From positions 1 through 12,378 of the forward strand of contig CAKSSY010000055.1 in NCBI GenBank assembly GCA_934489945.1: DNA of 12,378 nucleotides. The letters are read 5' to 3'. Below are positions 6,748 through 12,378 of the stretch, piece after piece. The notes beneath the pieces are model-generated. The model was not told where the DNA came from. It searched no databases and was given only the letters and a program-made list of their open reading frames with translations. The first letter of the stretch is position 1. Each line of letters starts with the position of its first letter. This DNA comes from an uncultured Eubacteriales bacterium (GTDB taxonomy: Bacteria > Bacillota > Clostridia > Oscillospirales > CAG-272). The position numbers and the translations under genes were made by a program.

Positions 6748-7944
6748 TCACATTCGCATACAGGAAATCAATGTATCACCGAGAGTATCTACAATCTGTT
6801 TCATTACTTTTTCCGAAAGATTCCCGGTAAGCAAAGCTACATAATCTTCACAAATTATCCGATTGCCTAAAATACCGGAAACTTTTCCTTCGTCTTTTTT
6901 TCGATAGACTAAAACATGTTTGCAAGAATACGTTTCAAATGGAACAATATCATCCTTGTTTGCAGGTACAAAGAGTGGAAAGGCTTCATTGTTTATCGGA
7001 GATTTTGCGATTTCAAGAATGTCACTGACAACAGCACTTGCCGTAGGCAATTTTCCAGCCCCCTGCCCATAAAACATAGTCTGTCCAAGCATGTCGGCAT
7101 CTACCAAAATACCGTTAAACACATCGTTGACCGAATGAAGTGGATTGTGATATGGCACCATTCGAGGAGAAACCATAGCAAGTATTCTACCGTTTGTAAG
7201 TTCAGCATGAGCAATTAATTTTACCGAACAGCCAAGTACGGATGCAATCTTAAAGTCAAGAGGAGTAATGTCAGAAATTCCTTCGGTATGAATTTTATCT
7301 GTCGGAATCAGCTTGCCGAATGCAATCGCTGCCAAAATGGCAATTTTTCTTGCTGCATCAATACCATCAACATCCGCAGCCGGATTTGCCTCGGCATATC
7401 CCAACTTTTGTGCCTCCGCAAGAACAACGGAAAAATCAGTTTTTTCCGACTGCATTTTAGTAAGGATATAATTGGTTGTGCCGTTCAAAATGCCATCGAT
7501 AGATTGGATTGAATTGGCAGCAAGATCATCCGCAAGCGGACGTACGATCGGGATACCCCCTCCGACGCTTGCCTCAAAAAGATATTGAACATTATTTTCC
7601 CGTGCTGCTTCAAGAAGCTCTACGCCGTATCTGGCAACCACTTCCTTGTTGGAGGTGACTACGCTTTTTCCGGCTTTGAGGCAGGCAAGTGAAAAATCAT
7701 ATGCGGGATGAATTCCTCCCATCATCTCTGCAACAATTGTTATCCCAGGATCGTTGAGAATTATATTAAAATCATGGATGATTTTGTTTTCAAATGGATT
7801 TCCCGGAAAGTCTTTCAGATCGAGAATATACTTAAGATTTAATTTTCGATGGATTCTTGCTTCCATTAAAGCAAGATTTTGCGTGAGAACTTCGGCAACA
7901 CCGCTGCCAACAACGCCAAAGCCAAGAATCGCGATATTTGTCAT
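6748..7944 (-). CDS. hom: Homoserine dehydrogenase
   Basis: The enzyme reduces L-aspartate-4-semialdehyde to L-homoserine with NAD(P)H, the branch to threonine and methionine. The product is 398 residues from ATG 7944. GFGVVG (8-13) is the Rossmann glycine motif, SNKE (98-101) the conserved core, NGTTNYIL at 154-161, and DGIDAARK supplies the catalytic pair D196 and K200. I choose ATG 7944, which starts exactly at the nucleotide-binding strand (MTNIAILGFG) with AAAGGAAG upstream. An in-frame ATG at 8016 would add 24 residues with no match to the family. The tail after about residue 320 is short and only weakly like the ACT domain of ~430-residue relatives, so threonine feedback may differ. 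The gene stands alone, divergent from the DUF4364 gene. Confidence 0.95.
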   Translation of the reverse strand: MTNIAILGFGVVGSGVAEVLTQNLALMEARIHRKLNLKYILDLKDFPGNPFENKIIHDFNIILNDPGITIVAEMMGGIHPAYDFSLACLKAGKSVVTSNKEVVARYGVELLEAARENNVQYLFEASVGGGIPIVRPLADDLAANSIQSIDGILNGTTNYILTKMQSEKTDFSVVLAEAQKLGYAEANPAADVDGIDAARKIAILAAIAFGKLIPTDKIHTEGISDITPLDFKIASVLGCSVKLIAHAELTNGRILAMVSPRMVPYHNPLHSVNDVFNGILVDADMLGQTMFYGQGAGKLPTASAVVSDILEIAKSPINNEAFPLFVPANKDDIVPFETYSCKHVLVYRKKDEGKVSGILGNRIICEDYVALLTGNLSEKVMKQIVDTLGDTLISCMRM

Positions 7945-7987
7945 ATAAAAAATTCTTCCTTTACCAATAAACAATTTTAATAATAAG

Positions 7988-8016
7988 AGTTTATCATATT
8001 TTCCCATAAAAAGCAA
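7988..8016 (-). promoter_or_regulatory. Probable sigma-A promoter of hom
   Basis: On the minus strand, TTGCTT (8011-8016) and TAAACT (7988-7993) are spaced 17 bp, each 4/6 to consensus. The leader would be only about 37 nt, too short for a T-box or a classical attenuator. Confidence 0.5.
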
Positions 8017-8025
8017 GAAAAACTC

Positions 8026-8054
8026 TTGAAAAAATTAAGAACATATGATAAAAT
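8026..8054 (+). promoter_or_regulatory. Sigma-A promoter of the DUF4364 gene
   Basis: TTGAAA (8026-8031) and TAAAAT (8049-8054) are separated by 17 bp, each 5/6 to consensus. The predicted start is about 8061, giving a leader of about 23 nt with a strong GGGAGGGG ribosome site. Confidence 0.75.
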
Positions 8055-8083
8055 AAATCAAGATTTTTAGGGGAGGGGTTTCC

Positions 8084-8662
8084 ATGGGAGCAAAGATAGC
8101 CGCCAAACGAAACGTCAAAATTTTTGTGCTGTTTTTGATGGAAAACATTAATTATCCGTTGGATTTTATTTCTATTAATGATATTGTTATGCAAACCGAA
8201 TATGTTAAATATCTTGACTTTGCCGAGAGTTTCCACGAGATGCTGGATTCTGATTTAATTGCTTATGAGGAGCTTGACGGGGAACGATATTATTATGTAA
8301 CCTCAAAAGGGCGTATCGTTGCACGTGAACTGAAAAGTGATATTCTTTCCGTAATATTGGATCAAAGTCTTGAGGCAGCATTCCGTTACCTGGATTTTAA
8401 AAAACGTGGTTTGGAGGCAAGATGTACAAGTGAAGGGCGTGGAGATGGGAAAATCGCGCTTACTTGTTATATATTGGAAAAAGGAGAACCGATTTTTCAA
8501 ACTACAATCCTGGTGGATACCGAAAATCGTGCTCATCGCATGAGTGAGTTGTTTTTGGAACGTCCGGAAATTGTTTATCGCGGCACAGTAGCACTTCTTA
8601 CAGGAAAAATGAATTTCCTTTTTGACAGTCATGATAATACAGAAAGTAACGGAAATTTCTGA
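8084..8662 (+). CDS. DUF4364 family protein, winged-helix-like
   Basis: This 192-residue protein matches, from memory of the family, DUF4364, a Clostridia-specific group of unknown role. The first ~80 residues have a winged-helix-like pattern: three helices, then the wing-like LDGERYYYVTSKGR (about 66-79), as in PadR/MarR-type repressors. The C-terminal half (about 100-180) is alpha/beta with no catalytic motif. A strong ribosome site GGGAGGGG lies just before ATG. It has its own sigma-A promoter and is followed 3 nt later by a sigma-factor gene, so the two are probably co-transcribed. A DNA-binding or regulatory role is inferred from the wing and the neighbour only. Confidence 0.8.
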   Translation: MGAKIAAKRNVKIFVLFLMENINYPLDFISINDIVMQTEYVKYLDFAESFHEMLDSDLIAYEELDGERYYYVTSKGRIVARELKSDILSVILDQSLEAAFRYLDFKKRGLEARCTSEGRGDGKIALTCYILEKGEPIFQTTILVDTENRAHRMSELFLERPEIVYRGTVALLTGKMNFLFDSHDNTESNGNF

Positions 8663-8665
8663 ACA

Positions 8666-9268
8666 ATGAAAGATAAAGGTTATTCTTGTGATAAAATTGT
8701 TTGTCAGTTGATCGAAAAGGTAAGACATGGAAATCAAAAAGCGTTTGACGAATTACTTCGTATTTATGAACCGTTGTTTCATTCACTGTTGGACAAACGC
8801 GATATCGAGAAAATAAACGAACAGGATCTTGAGGACCTCCGGCAAGAATTGACTGTCGTTTTTTATCATTCTATTCTATCATATGAATTAGAACAAAGCG
8901 AAGTACGATTTGGTCTCTATACAAAAATTTGTATGACAAATGCGCTTATCACGCAGCTTCGGAGGCTCAGAAAAAGGGAACAACCGCTTTCGCTTTCACC
9001 AGGAACGGAAGAAGATTTTCTGGAAGAATATCAAATCGGAGATGATCCGCTAAAAGATGTTGTAAGCCGAGAAAATCTTGAAACACTAAACCGAAAAATC
9101 AAAGAAGCACTTTCTCCATATGAACTCGCTGTGTGGCAGATGTATTTAACTGGTAGTGGTACGGGAAAAATTGCCGCATCGCTTGGAAAAAGTGAAAAAT
9201 CAATTGAAAATGCAATATTTCGAATACGTCGTAAACTTCGCGAATTGTTTTCCTCTGAAGAAAAATAA
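8666..9268 (+). CDS. Sigma-70 family sigma factor, SigH-like
   Basis: This 200-residue protein has region 2 (about 9-100) and region 4 (about 135-195). LYTKICMTNALITQLRRLRK aligns with the region 2.3/2.4 segment of SigH (AELCITRQIITAIK). The C-terminal KIAASLGKSEKSIENAIFRI resembles the SigH region 4 helix-turn-helix. A long acidic linker (EEDFLEEYQIGDDPLKDVV) joins them. It is divergent enough that I would not call it the true SigH. It starts 3 nt after the DUF4364 stop with a weak ribosome site, indicating coupling. It lies just upstream of the dpaAB operon, but a sigma-K-like promoter intervenes. Its target promoters are unknown. Confidence 0.82.
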   Translation: MKDKGYSCDKIVCQLIEKVRHGNQKAFDELLRIYEPLFHSLLDKRDIEKINEQDLEDLRQELTVVFYHSILSYELEQSEVRFGLYTKICMTNALITQLRRLRKREQPLSLSPGTEEDFLEEYQIGDDPLKDVVSRENLETLNRKIKEALSPYELAVWQMYLTGSGTGKIAASLGKSEKSIENAIFRIRRKLRELFSSEEK

Positions 9269-9317
9269 CATCGTCTAAAAAACAAATCTGAACTGATAAG
9301 CCTTTCCGAAATTTCTT

Positions 9318-9326
9318 CATATAATA
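9318..9326 (+). promoter_or_regulatory. Sigma-K-like -10 element of dpaAB
   Basis: CATATAATA fits the sigma-K -10 consensus CATAnnnTA exactly. At the expected -35 position (about 9300-9303, GCCT) only a poor match to the AC core is seen. It also contains TATAAT (9320-9325), but no sigma-A -35 lies 17 bp upstream. In B. subtilis, spoVFAB is transcribed in the mother cell by sigma-K, which fits. Start near 9333, leader about 28 nt. Confidence 0.55.
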
Positions 9327-9360
9327 GCAATGAAGAACAACAAATTCGGAGAGGTTTTTT

Positions 9361-10245
9361 ATGAAGAATTCCGGTGTATTATGGATTGGCGGAGACAAAA
9401 GGCAAATTATTGCCGAAAATGTTATGTATAGTCTTGGATGGGACACATCTGCCTGTCTTTCTGAAAGCCAGAATCGGATAAAAGGAATTTATTATCCGGA
9501 TTGGCAAACTGCGTTTGAAAAAAGAAAAATTTTAATTTTTCCGCTCCCTATGACCAAAGACGGGAAATATCTTAATTTTTCCTCACATGCAAATGATAAA
9601 CTTCCGTTAGCGGAAGTGTTTCGTTATGTTCCGTCAGGTTCTTTGATTCTCGGTGGGAAAATACCGGATCCAATCGGCAATCTGCTTACAGAACGCGGAA
9701 TTCGTTTTATAGATTATTATAATGAAGACTTTCAGATACGAAATGCACTTCCTACAGCAGAAGGAGCTATTGCTATTGCCTTACGGGAATTACCGATCAC
9801 ACTTTCCGGTGCCGATATTCTTGTAATTGGATATGGGAGAATCGGGAAAATATTATCTGTAAAACTGCAACATCTTGGAGCGTTGGTTACAATTGCCGCC
9901 CGAAAATCGAGTGATCTTGCCATGGCAAAAGCATTTGGTCAGAATACCATTTTCATACAGGAAGGACTTCGTCCTGATTGTCTTTCCGGACATTTTGATG
10001 TTATATTTAATACAGTTCCGGTCTGTCTTTTCGGCAGAGAACAGCTGGCAAATATAAAACAAAACACCTTGCTGATTGATCTTGCATCCTCGCCGGGCGG
10101 AGTTGACCTTGACGAAGCCAAAAGATTTGGAATACGGACAATACAGGCATTATCACTCCCCGGAAAGTTTTCTCCGATTACTTCAGGAAATATCCTTGCC
10201 GATACCGTTGTTCAAATTTTGGCTAAGGAGGATATCATGCCATGA
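9361..10245 (+). CDS. dpaA: Dipicolinate synthase subunit A (SpoVFA)
   Basis: This 294-residue subunit, together with DpaB, oxidises dihydrodipicolinate from the lysine pathway to dipicolinic acid, which is loaded into the forespore core. The family signature is clear: the N-terminal WIGGDKRQ (8-15), NALPTAEGAIAIAL (128-141), a Rossmann motif VIGYGRIG (155-162), and LPGKFSPITSGNILADTV near the end. CGGAGAGG lies before the start. The gene overlaps dpaB by 4 nt. Some clostridia lack dpaAB and make dipicolinate another way (EtfA); this strain has the Bacillus-type synthase. Mother-cell expression is inferred from the upstream sigma-K-like element. Confidence 0.95.
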   Translation: MKNSGVLWIGGDKRQIIAENVMYSLGWDTSACLSESQNRIKGIYYPDWQTAFEKRKILIFPLPMTKDGKYLNFSSHANDKLPLAEVFRYVPSGSLILGGKIPDPIGNLLTERGIRFIDYYNEDFQIRNALPTAEGAIAIALRELPITLSGADILVIGYGRIGKILSVKLQHLGALVTIAARKSSDLAMAKAFGQNTIFIQEGLRPDCLSGHFDVIFNTVPVCLFGREQLANIKQNTLLIDLASSPGGVDLDEAKRFGIRTIQALSLPGKFSPITSGNILADTVVQILAKEDIMP

Positions 10246-10802
10246 TCGGATATGCCTTCTGCGGCTCTTTTTGTACGCACAAAAAGTCCGTAAAGGCGCT
10301 TCAGACAATTGTAGAATCGGGTTTTCAGGTCTTACCGATTATGAGTGATTGTGTATACAACACCGATACAAAATTCGGAACTTCCGCGGATCTCAAAAAA
10401 CAAGTTACCCAGATTTGCGGCAGGAAAATCCTACACTCGATTGTGGACACAGAACCACTCGGACCGCTCATTGCACTGGAAGCACTTATCATAAGTCCCT
10501 GTACCGGCAACACGCTTGCTAAGATAGCCAACGGAATTACAGACACATCCGTCTGTATGGCTGCTAAGGCTCATTTGCGCGGAAACAGACCACTCGTCAT
10601 CGCACTGGCTTCAAACGATGCTTTATCAGCAAATCTAAAGAATATAGGGACACTTTTGGCGAGAAAGTTTGTTTATTTCACGCCAATGTATCAGGACGAT
10701 CCGCAAAAAAAGCCTCACTCGCTTGTTGCAGAATTTGAAGAACTTCCTGAAACATTGAGGATGGCACTTGCAGGTAAACAAATAGAAAAATTATTCCGAT
10801 AA
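10242..10802 (+). CDS. dpaB: Dipicolinate synthase subunit B (SpoVFB)
   Basis: This 186-residue flavoprotein-fold subunit is the partner of DpaA in dipicolinate synthesis. Its N-terminus GYAFCGSFCTHKK (3-15), the SPCTGNTLAKIANGITD block (about 85-101) and VIALASNDALSANLKNIG match SpoVFB. The ATGA overlap with dpaA (start 10242, dpaA stop 10243-10245) and AAGGAGG at 10225-10231 show tight coupling and 1:1 expression. Length is close to the B. subtilis protein (about 200). Confidence 0.95.
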   Translation: MIGYAFCGSFCTHKKSVKALQTIVESGFQVLPIMSDCVYNTDTKFGTSADLKKQVTQICGRKILHSIVDTEPLGPLIALEALIISPCTGNTLAKIANGITDTSVCMAAKAHLRGNRPLVIALASNDALSANLKNIGTLLARKFVYFTPMYQDDPQKKPHSLVAEFEELPETLRMALAGKQIEKLFR

Positions 10803-10805
10803 AAA

Positions 10806-10833
10806 ATCTGCAGACGAGAAATCGTCTGCAGAT
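10806..10833 (-). terminator. Intrinsic terminator of the flavodoxin-like gene, at the 3' end of dpaB
   Basis: Perfect 12-bp arms ATCTGCAGACGA (10806-10817) and TCGTCTGCAGAT (10822-10833) enclose GAAA. In the minus-strand transcript the hairpin is followed by six U residues, a standard terminator for the leftward gene ending at 10867. For dpaB the same hairpin lacks a U-tract, so termination in that direction is less certain. Confidence 0.85.
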
Positions 10834-10861
10834 ACAAAATTACGATGGTTTTGTATAATTG
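10832..10861. repeat. AT-rich palindrome, copy 1
   Basis: ATACAAAA (10832-10839) and TTTTGTAT (10849-10856) form an 8-bp inverted repeat with a 9-nt loop. ATACAAAATT and TTTTGTATAATTG recur in the palindrome at 11392-11421, on the other side of the flavodoxin-like gene. Confidence 0.6.
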
Positions 10862-10866
10862 TTATT

Positions 10867-11295
10867 TTAAATTAACTTATTATCAATAATGTCATGTAAC
10901 CACGCTAAAAGGGTGGCTTTTTCTTCGTCTGTAAGTTTTGACTTAAAAAGTCCGCAGGAGAGGTATTGAATTTCGGGAATTACATTAGCTCCTGCAACTT
11001 TCAACGCATTCACAATTTTGACAGAAGCGGATTCGTTACCGTCTACCACAAGTGCAATGTTAGAAGCCTTCTGTGGGCTGAGCTCACTGCAAAAGCGTCT
11101 GACAACATCGTCAATGTCGTTTTTAGCGGAAATTCCCAATACAACAAGACGTTCTTTCTCGCAAGAATATGCCGGTGGGATTACATCAATTGCATTGTGG
11201 TTGGCTGAAAGGTCAAACTCTGTTTTTATCAGTTCGCCAAGATTTTTCATTTTAGCCTGTTTGGAATAGTAAAGAAAACGCATTTTCAATGCCAT
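10867..11295 (-). CDS. Small flavodoxin-like protein of unknown function
   Basis: This 142-residue protein starts MALKMRFLYYSKQAKMKNLGELIK, a beta-strand followed by a short loop and helix as in flavodoxins. However, the loop lacks the phosphate-binding S/T-x-T-G-x-T pattern. Later segments alternate strand and helix (RLVVLGIS, NIALVVDGN, ANVIPEIQYLSCG), consistent with an alpha/beta flavodoxin-type fold. The FMN-site loss makes cofactor binding doubtful. I choose ATG 11295 with GGAGG at 11307-11311. A GTG at 11313 is in frame but would put the ribosome site inside the coding sequence. An extended -10 lies upstream and a strong terminator downstream, so this is a single-gene unit. I do not recognise a specific family. 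Confidence 0.7.
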   Translation of the reverse strand: MALKMRFLYYSKQAKMKNLGELIKTEFDLSANHNAIDVIPPAYSCEKERLVVLGISAKNDIDDVVRRFCSELSPQKASNIALVVDGNESASVKIVNALKVAGANVIPEIQYLSCGLFKSKLTDEEKATLLAWLHDIIDNKLI

Positions 11296-11325
11296 GTTCA
11301 AATAAACCTCCACTGTTTTTTATAT

Positions 11326-11334
11326 ATTATAGCA
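11326..11334 (-). promoter_or_regulatory. Extended -10 promoter of the flavodoxin-like gene
   Basis: Minus-strand TGC-TATAAT is at 11326-11334, with no good -35 at 16-18 bp. It sits about 30 bp before the chosen start codon and 15 bp before the GGAGG site, a workable leader. Confidence 0.6.
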
Positions 11335-11391
11335 TATCACAACAGAAAGTTCTATTAATTATTTGTAAATTAACTCTCATATGGTCCCTAT

Positions 11392-11421
11392 ATTATACAA
11401 AATTTGCATTTTGTATAATTG
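11392..11421. repeat. AT-rich perfect palindrome, copy 2
   Basis: ATTATACAAAAT (11392-11403) and ATTTTGTATAAT (11408-11419) form a perfect 12-bp inverted repeat around TTGC. It shares ATACAAAATT and TTTTGTATAATTG with the palindrome at 10832-10861. It immediately precedes the GC-rich island. Confidence 0.75.
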
Positions 11422-11570
11422 CTTCGTGCGCGCGCACCCGCCTACCTTGCGTCCCTGAGTGTCGCTCCTTCTTGTCGTTCGCTTTTTGGCTCCGCGGGTT
11501 CGTTGTCTGCGGCTCTGCCGCAAACACCTCTTCGTGATCGACGGTCGTCGACACAAAGGTGTTTGCTGAT
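11421..11570. repeat. GC-rich hairpin-rich non-coding island
   Basis: This is the main content of the roughly 390-bp gap between the flavodoxin-like gene and spoIIID. By hand count 82 of 130 bases (11421-11550) are G or C, about 63%, against clearly AT-rich flanks. It holds the 12-nt palindrome GTGCGCGCGCAC (11426-11437), the hairpin TGCGGC/GCCGCA (11508-11522), and a 10-bp outer stem GCAAACACCT/AGGTGTTTGC (11520-11529 with 11557-11566) enclosing TCGAC/GTCGA (11538-11551). Open frames through it are low-complexity Arg/Ala/Ser-rich with no family features. It could be a dispersed palindromic repeat or a structured RNA. I cannot tell which from one copy. Confidence 0.55.
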
Positions 11571-11580
11571 TGAATATATA

Positions 11581-11622
11581 AACAAAACTGACATCGTTTG
11601 AAAAAACGATGTCAGTTTTGTT
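11581..11622 (-). terminator. Terminator of spoIIID (19-bp perfect hairpin)
   Basis: Arms at 11581-11599 and 11604-11622 are perfectly complementary over 19 bp with a GAAA loop on the plus strand (TTTC on the minus). It lies about 60 nt past the spoIIID stop. T-rich stretches at the arm ends give a short U-tract. No gene reaches it from the left, so it serves the minus-strand gene. Confidence 0.8.
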
Positions 11623-11684
11623 TACGATTGTTTTTAATGCTGAATTTATGTTCTTGTTCTCTTGACATTTTCAGTTTTTCTGTG

Positions 11685-11954
11685 CTATAATATTTTTTGA
11701 ATATGCATATTTCTATATTTAATGCGGGTTGCTTCGCCTCCACGAATATGCCGTTCCTGTTTGTTTTTTTCTAATACGCGCTTAACCTGTTCATACAGTC
11801 TCCTGTTGACTCTTTTTAATGTCACGGTGATATCTTTATGAACGGTACTTTTACTGATTCCGAACTCTTTAGCAACAGCTCTCACTGTCAGATTGTTGTC
11901 AACAAGATATGTACCAAGAATCACACATCTGTCTTTTGCCTCGGTTAATATCAT
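11685..11954 (-). CDS. spoIIID: Sporulation transcription factor SpoIIID
   Basis: This 89-residue mother-cell regulator acts in the sigma-E regulon, both activating and repressing genes and helping switch to sigma-K. The helix-turn-helix TVRAVAKEFGISKSTVHKDI (23-42) and the basic C-terminal signature RHIRGGEATRIKY (68-80) match B. subtilis SpoIIID almost residue for residue. I choose ATG 11954, which aligns with the B. subtilis N-terminus and has GGGG 9 nt upstream. An ATG at 11969 would add five residues and lies over that ribosome site. It is divergent from the TrmH-like gene. Expression at engulfment is supported by a sigma-E-type promoter in the gap. Confidence 0.96.
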   Translation of the reverse strand: MILTEAKDRCVILGTYLVDNNLTVRAVAKEFGISKSTVHKDITVTLKRVNRRLYEQVKRVLEKNKQERHIRGGEATRIKYRNMHIQKIL

Positions 11955-11990
11955 AGTTATTATCCCCATCTCTGTATGTGATCTTAATAA

Positions 11991-12017
11991 AGTCTATGAT
12001 AGGATGTTCCGAATTAT
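11991..12017 (-). promoter_or_regulatory. Sigma-E-type promoter of spoIIID
   Basis: On the minus strand, ATAATT (12012-12017) matches the sigma-E -35 core and CATAGACT (11991-11998) matches the -10 consensus CATACAnT at all but one fixed position. The spacer is 13 bp. Transcription would start near 11984, leaving a leader of about 30 nt that includes the GGGG ribosome site. spoIIID is sigma-E dependent in B. subtilis. Confidence 0.65.
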
Positions 12018-12061
12018 AACGATACACCACTATAGTTTTTTGAAAGGTACTTTCGAAGCCT

Positions 12062-12378
12062 ATGTCTAAAAAAGAAACCTACTTAACTTGTGAAAATAAA
12101 ACTGTTTTTGAAGGGATGACTTCCCTTTCTGCTATCATACGTCGGAATGAGGAAACGCCGCAAAATTGCCGAACAATTGACAGAGTTTTATTTGATATTT
12201 CAAAGTCGGTTTCAAAAAAGAGAGAGCTCGATTTTTTGAAACGAAAATCCCAAATATATGGCTTTTCTATAGAACAATCGACAGCGGAAGAAATCGAGCA
12301 TTTCTCAACCGGAAATACACATGGTGGCATTATTGCTTTTTGCGGCGACCGCGAAGTCCCGAATCTTGAGGACTGTTT
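12062..12378 (+). CDS. TrmH/SpoU-family RNA methyltransferase, N-terminal part (runs off the edge)
   Basis: This open frame of 105 codons has no stop and continues past the window. It matches the N-terminal substrate-binding domain of TrmH-family 2'-O-ribose methyltransferases (rRNA or tRNA). VFEGMTSLSAIIR (15-27) and RVLFDISKSVSKKRELDFLKRK (41-62) lead to GNTHGGIIAF (84-93), the conserved linker before the knotted SPOUT catalytic domain, which lies beyond the edge. There is no strong ribosome site: GAAAGG (12042-12047) is 14 nt upstream and partly in a small hairpin with CTTTC. An internal ATG at 12116 (residue 19) would delete part of the conserved block, so ATG 12062 is kept. It is divergent from spoIIID, with no functional link evident. 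Confidence 0.82.
   Translation, partial: MSKKETYLTCENKTVFEGMTSLSAIIRRNEETPQNCRTIDRVLFDISKSVSKKRELDFLKRKSQIYGFSIEQSTAEEIEHFSTGNTHGGIIAFCGDREVPNLEDC

Noticed and set aside
7945..8016. Longer start of hom at ATG 8016
   Set aside because: The 24 extra residues do not resemble the family, and this start would overlap the predicted promoter; the fold begins at MTNIAILGFG.
7945..8083. T-box or threonine/methionine attenuator ahead of hom
   Set aside because: The leader is only about 37 nt, with no specifier or antiterminator structure.
11296..11313. GTG start at 11313 for the flavodoxin-like gene
   Set aside because: The GGAGG site would lie inside the coding sequence; ATG 11295 uses it properly.
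11289..11601. Plus-strand open frames of about 60-82 codons across the GC island
   Set aside because: They are Arg/Ala/Ser-rich, have no ribosome site and no recognisable family, and follow the composition of a non-coding repeat rather than coding bias.
11971..11978. Minus-strand CATACAGA as sigma-E -10 for spoIIID
   Set aside because: Its start would fall on the ribosome site itself; CATAGACT at 11991-11998 with a -35 at 13 bp fits better.
1..12378. CRISPR array, tRNA/rRNA genes, transposase or integrase
   Set aside because: No regularly spaced repeats, no tRNA-like cloverleaf with CCA or TTC loop pattern, and no recombinase motifs were seen on either strand.

Overview
This window looks like chromosome from an AT-rich, endospore-forming member of the Clostridia. 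The evidence is the sporulation genes spoIIID, dpaA/dpaB (spoVFA/spoVFB) and pdaA, the Firmicute-type Shine-Dalgarno sites and the many intrinsic terminators. A gut or anaerobic Oscillospirales-like host is plausible, but the sequence alone does not settle the genus.

Layout. Positions 3-131 are the 3' end of an unidentified gene (perhaps a helicase), closed by a bidirectional terminator. Positions 169-5076 are a carbohydrate unit. An AraC-family regulator reads leftward, and a four-gene operon reads rightward: UlaG-like metallo-beta-lactamase-fold hydrolase, GH28-like beta-helix protein, enolase-superfamily sugar-acid dehydratase and SDR oxidoreductase. A terminator at about 5082-5125 ends it. 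The two promoters overlap in 1047-1085: the regulator has a near-ideal sigma-A promoter, while the operon has only an extended -10, which suggests an activator is required. The enzyme set resembles an oxidative (lactonase, dehydratase, dehydrogenase) route for a sugar or sugar acid, possibly pectin-related. No transporter, kinase or aldolase lies in the window.

Positions 5184-6669 hold two overlapping NodB-type polysaccharide deacetylases. The first is PdaA, which acts in spore cortex maturation. A terminator separates them from convergent hom (homoserine dehydrogenase, 6748-7944). Divergent from hom is a DUF4364 gene followed 3 nt later by a SigH-like sigma factor, then dpaAB (9361-10802), encoding dipicolinate synthase. 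dpaA has a sigma-K-like -10 just upstream.

Positions 10867-11295 encode a small flavodoxin-like protein on the minus strand, bracketed by two related AT-rich palindromes. Next is a non-coding stretch with a GC-rich, hairpin-rich island of about 130-150 bp. A 19-bp perfect hairpin then serves as terminator for spoIIID (11685-11954, minus). spoIIID has a good sigma-E-type promoter in the gap it shares with a divergent TrmH/SpoU-family RNA methyltransferase gene that runs off the right edge.

No tRNA, rRNA, CRISPR array, transposase or prophage gene was recognised. The most unusual parts are the regulator/operon promoter overlap with its enzyme set, and the palindromes and GC island around 10832-11566.
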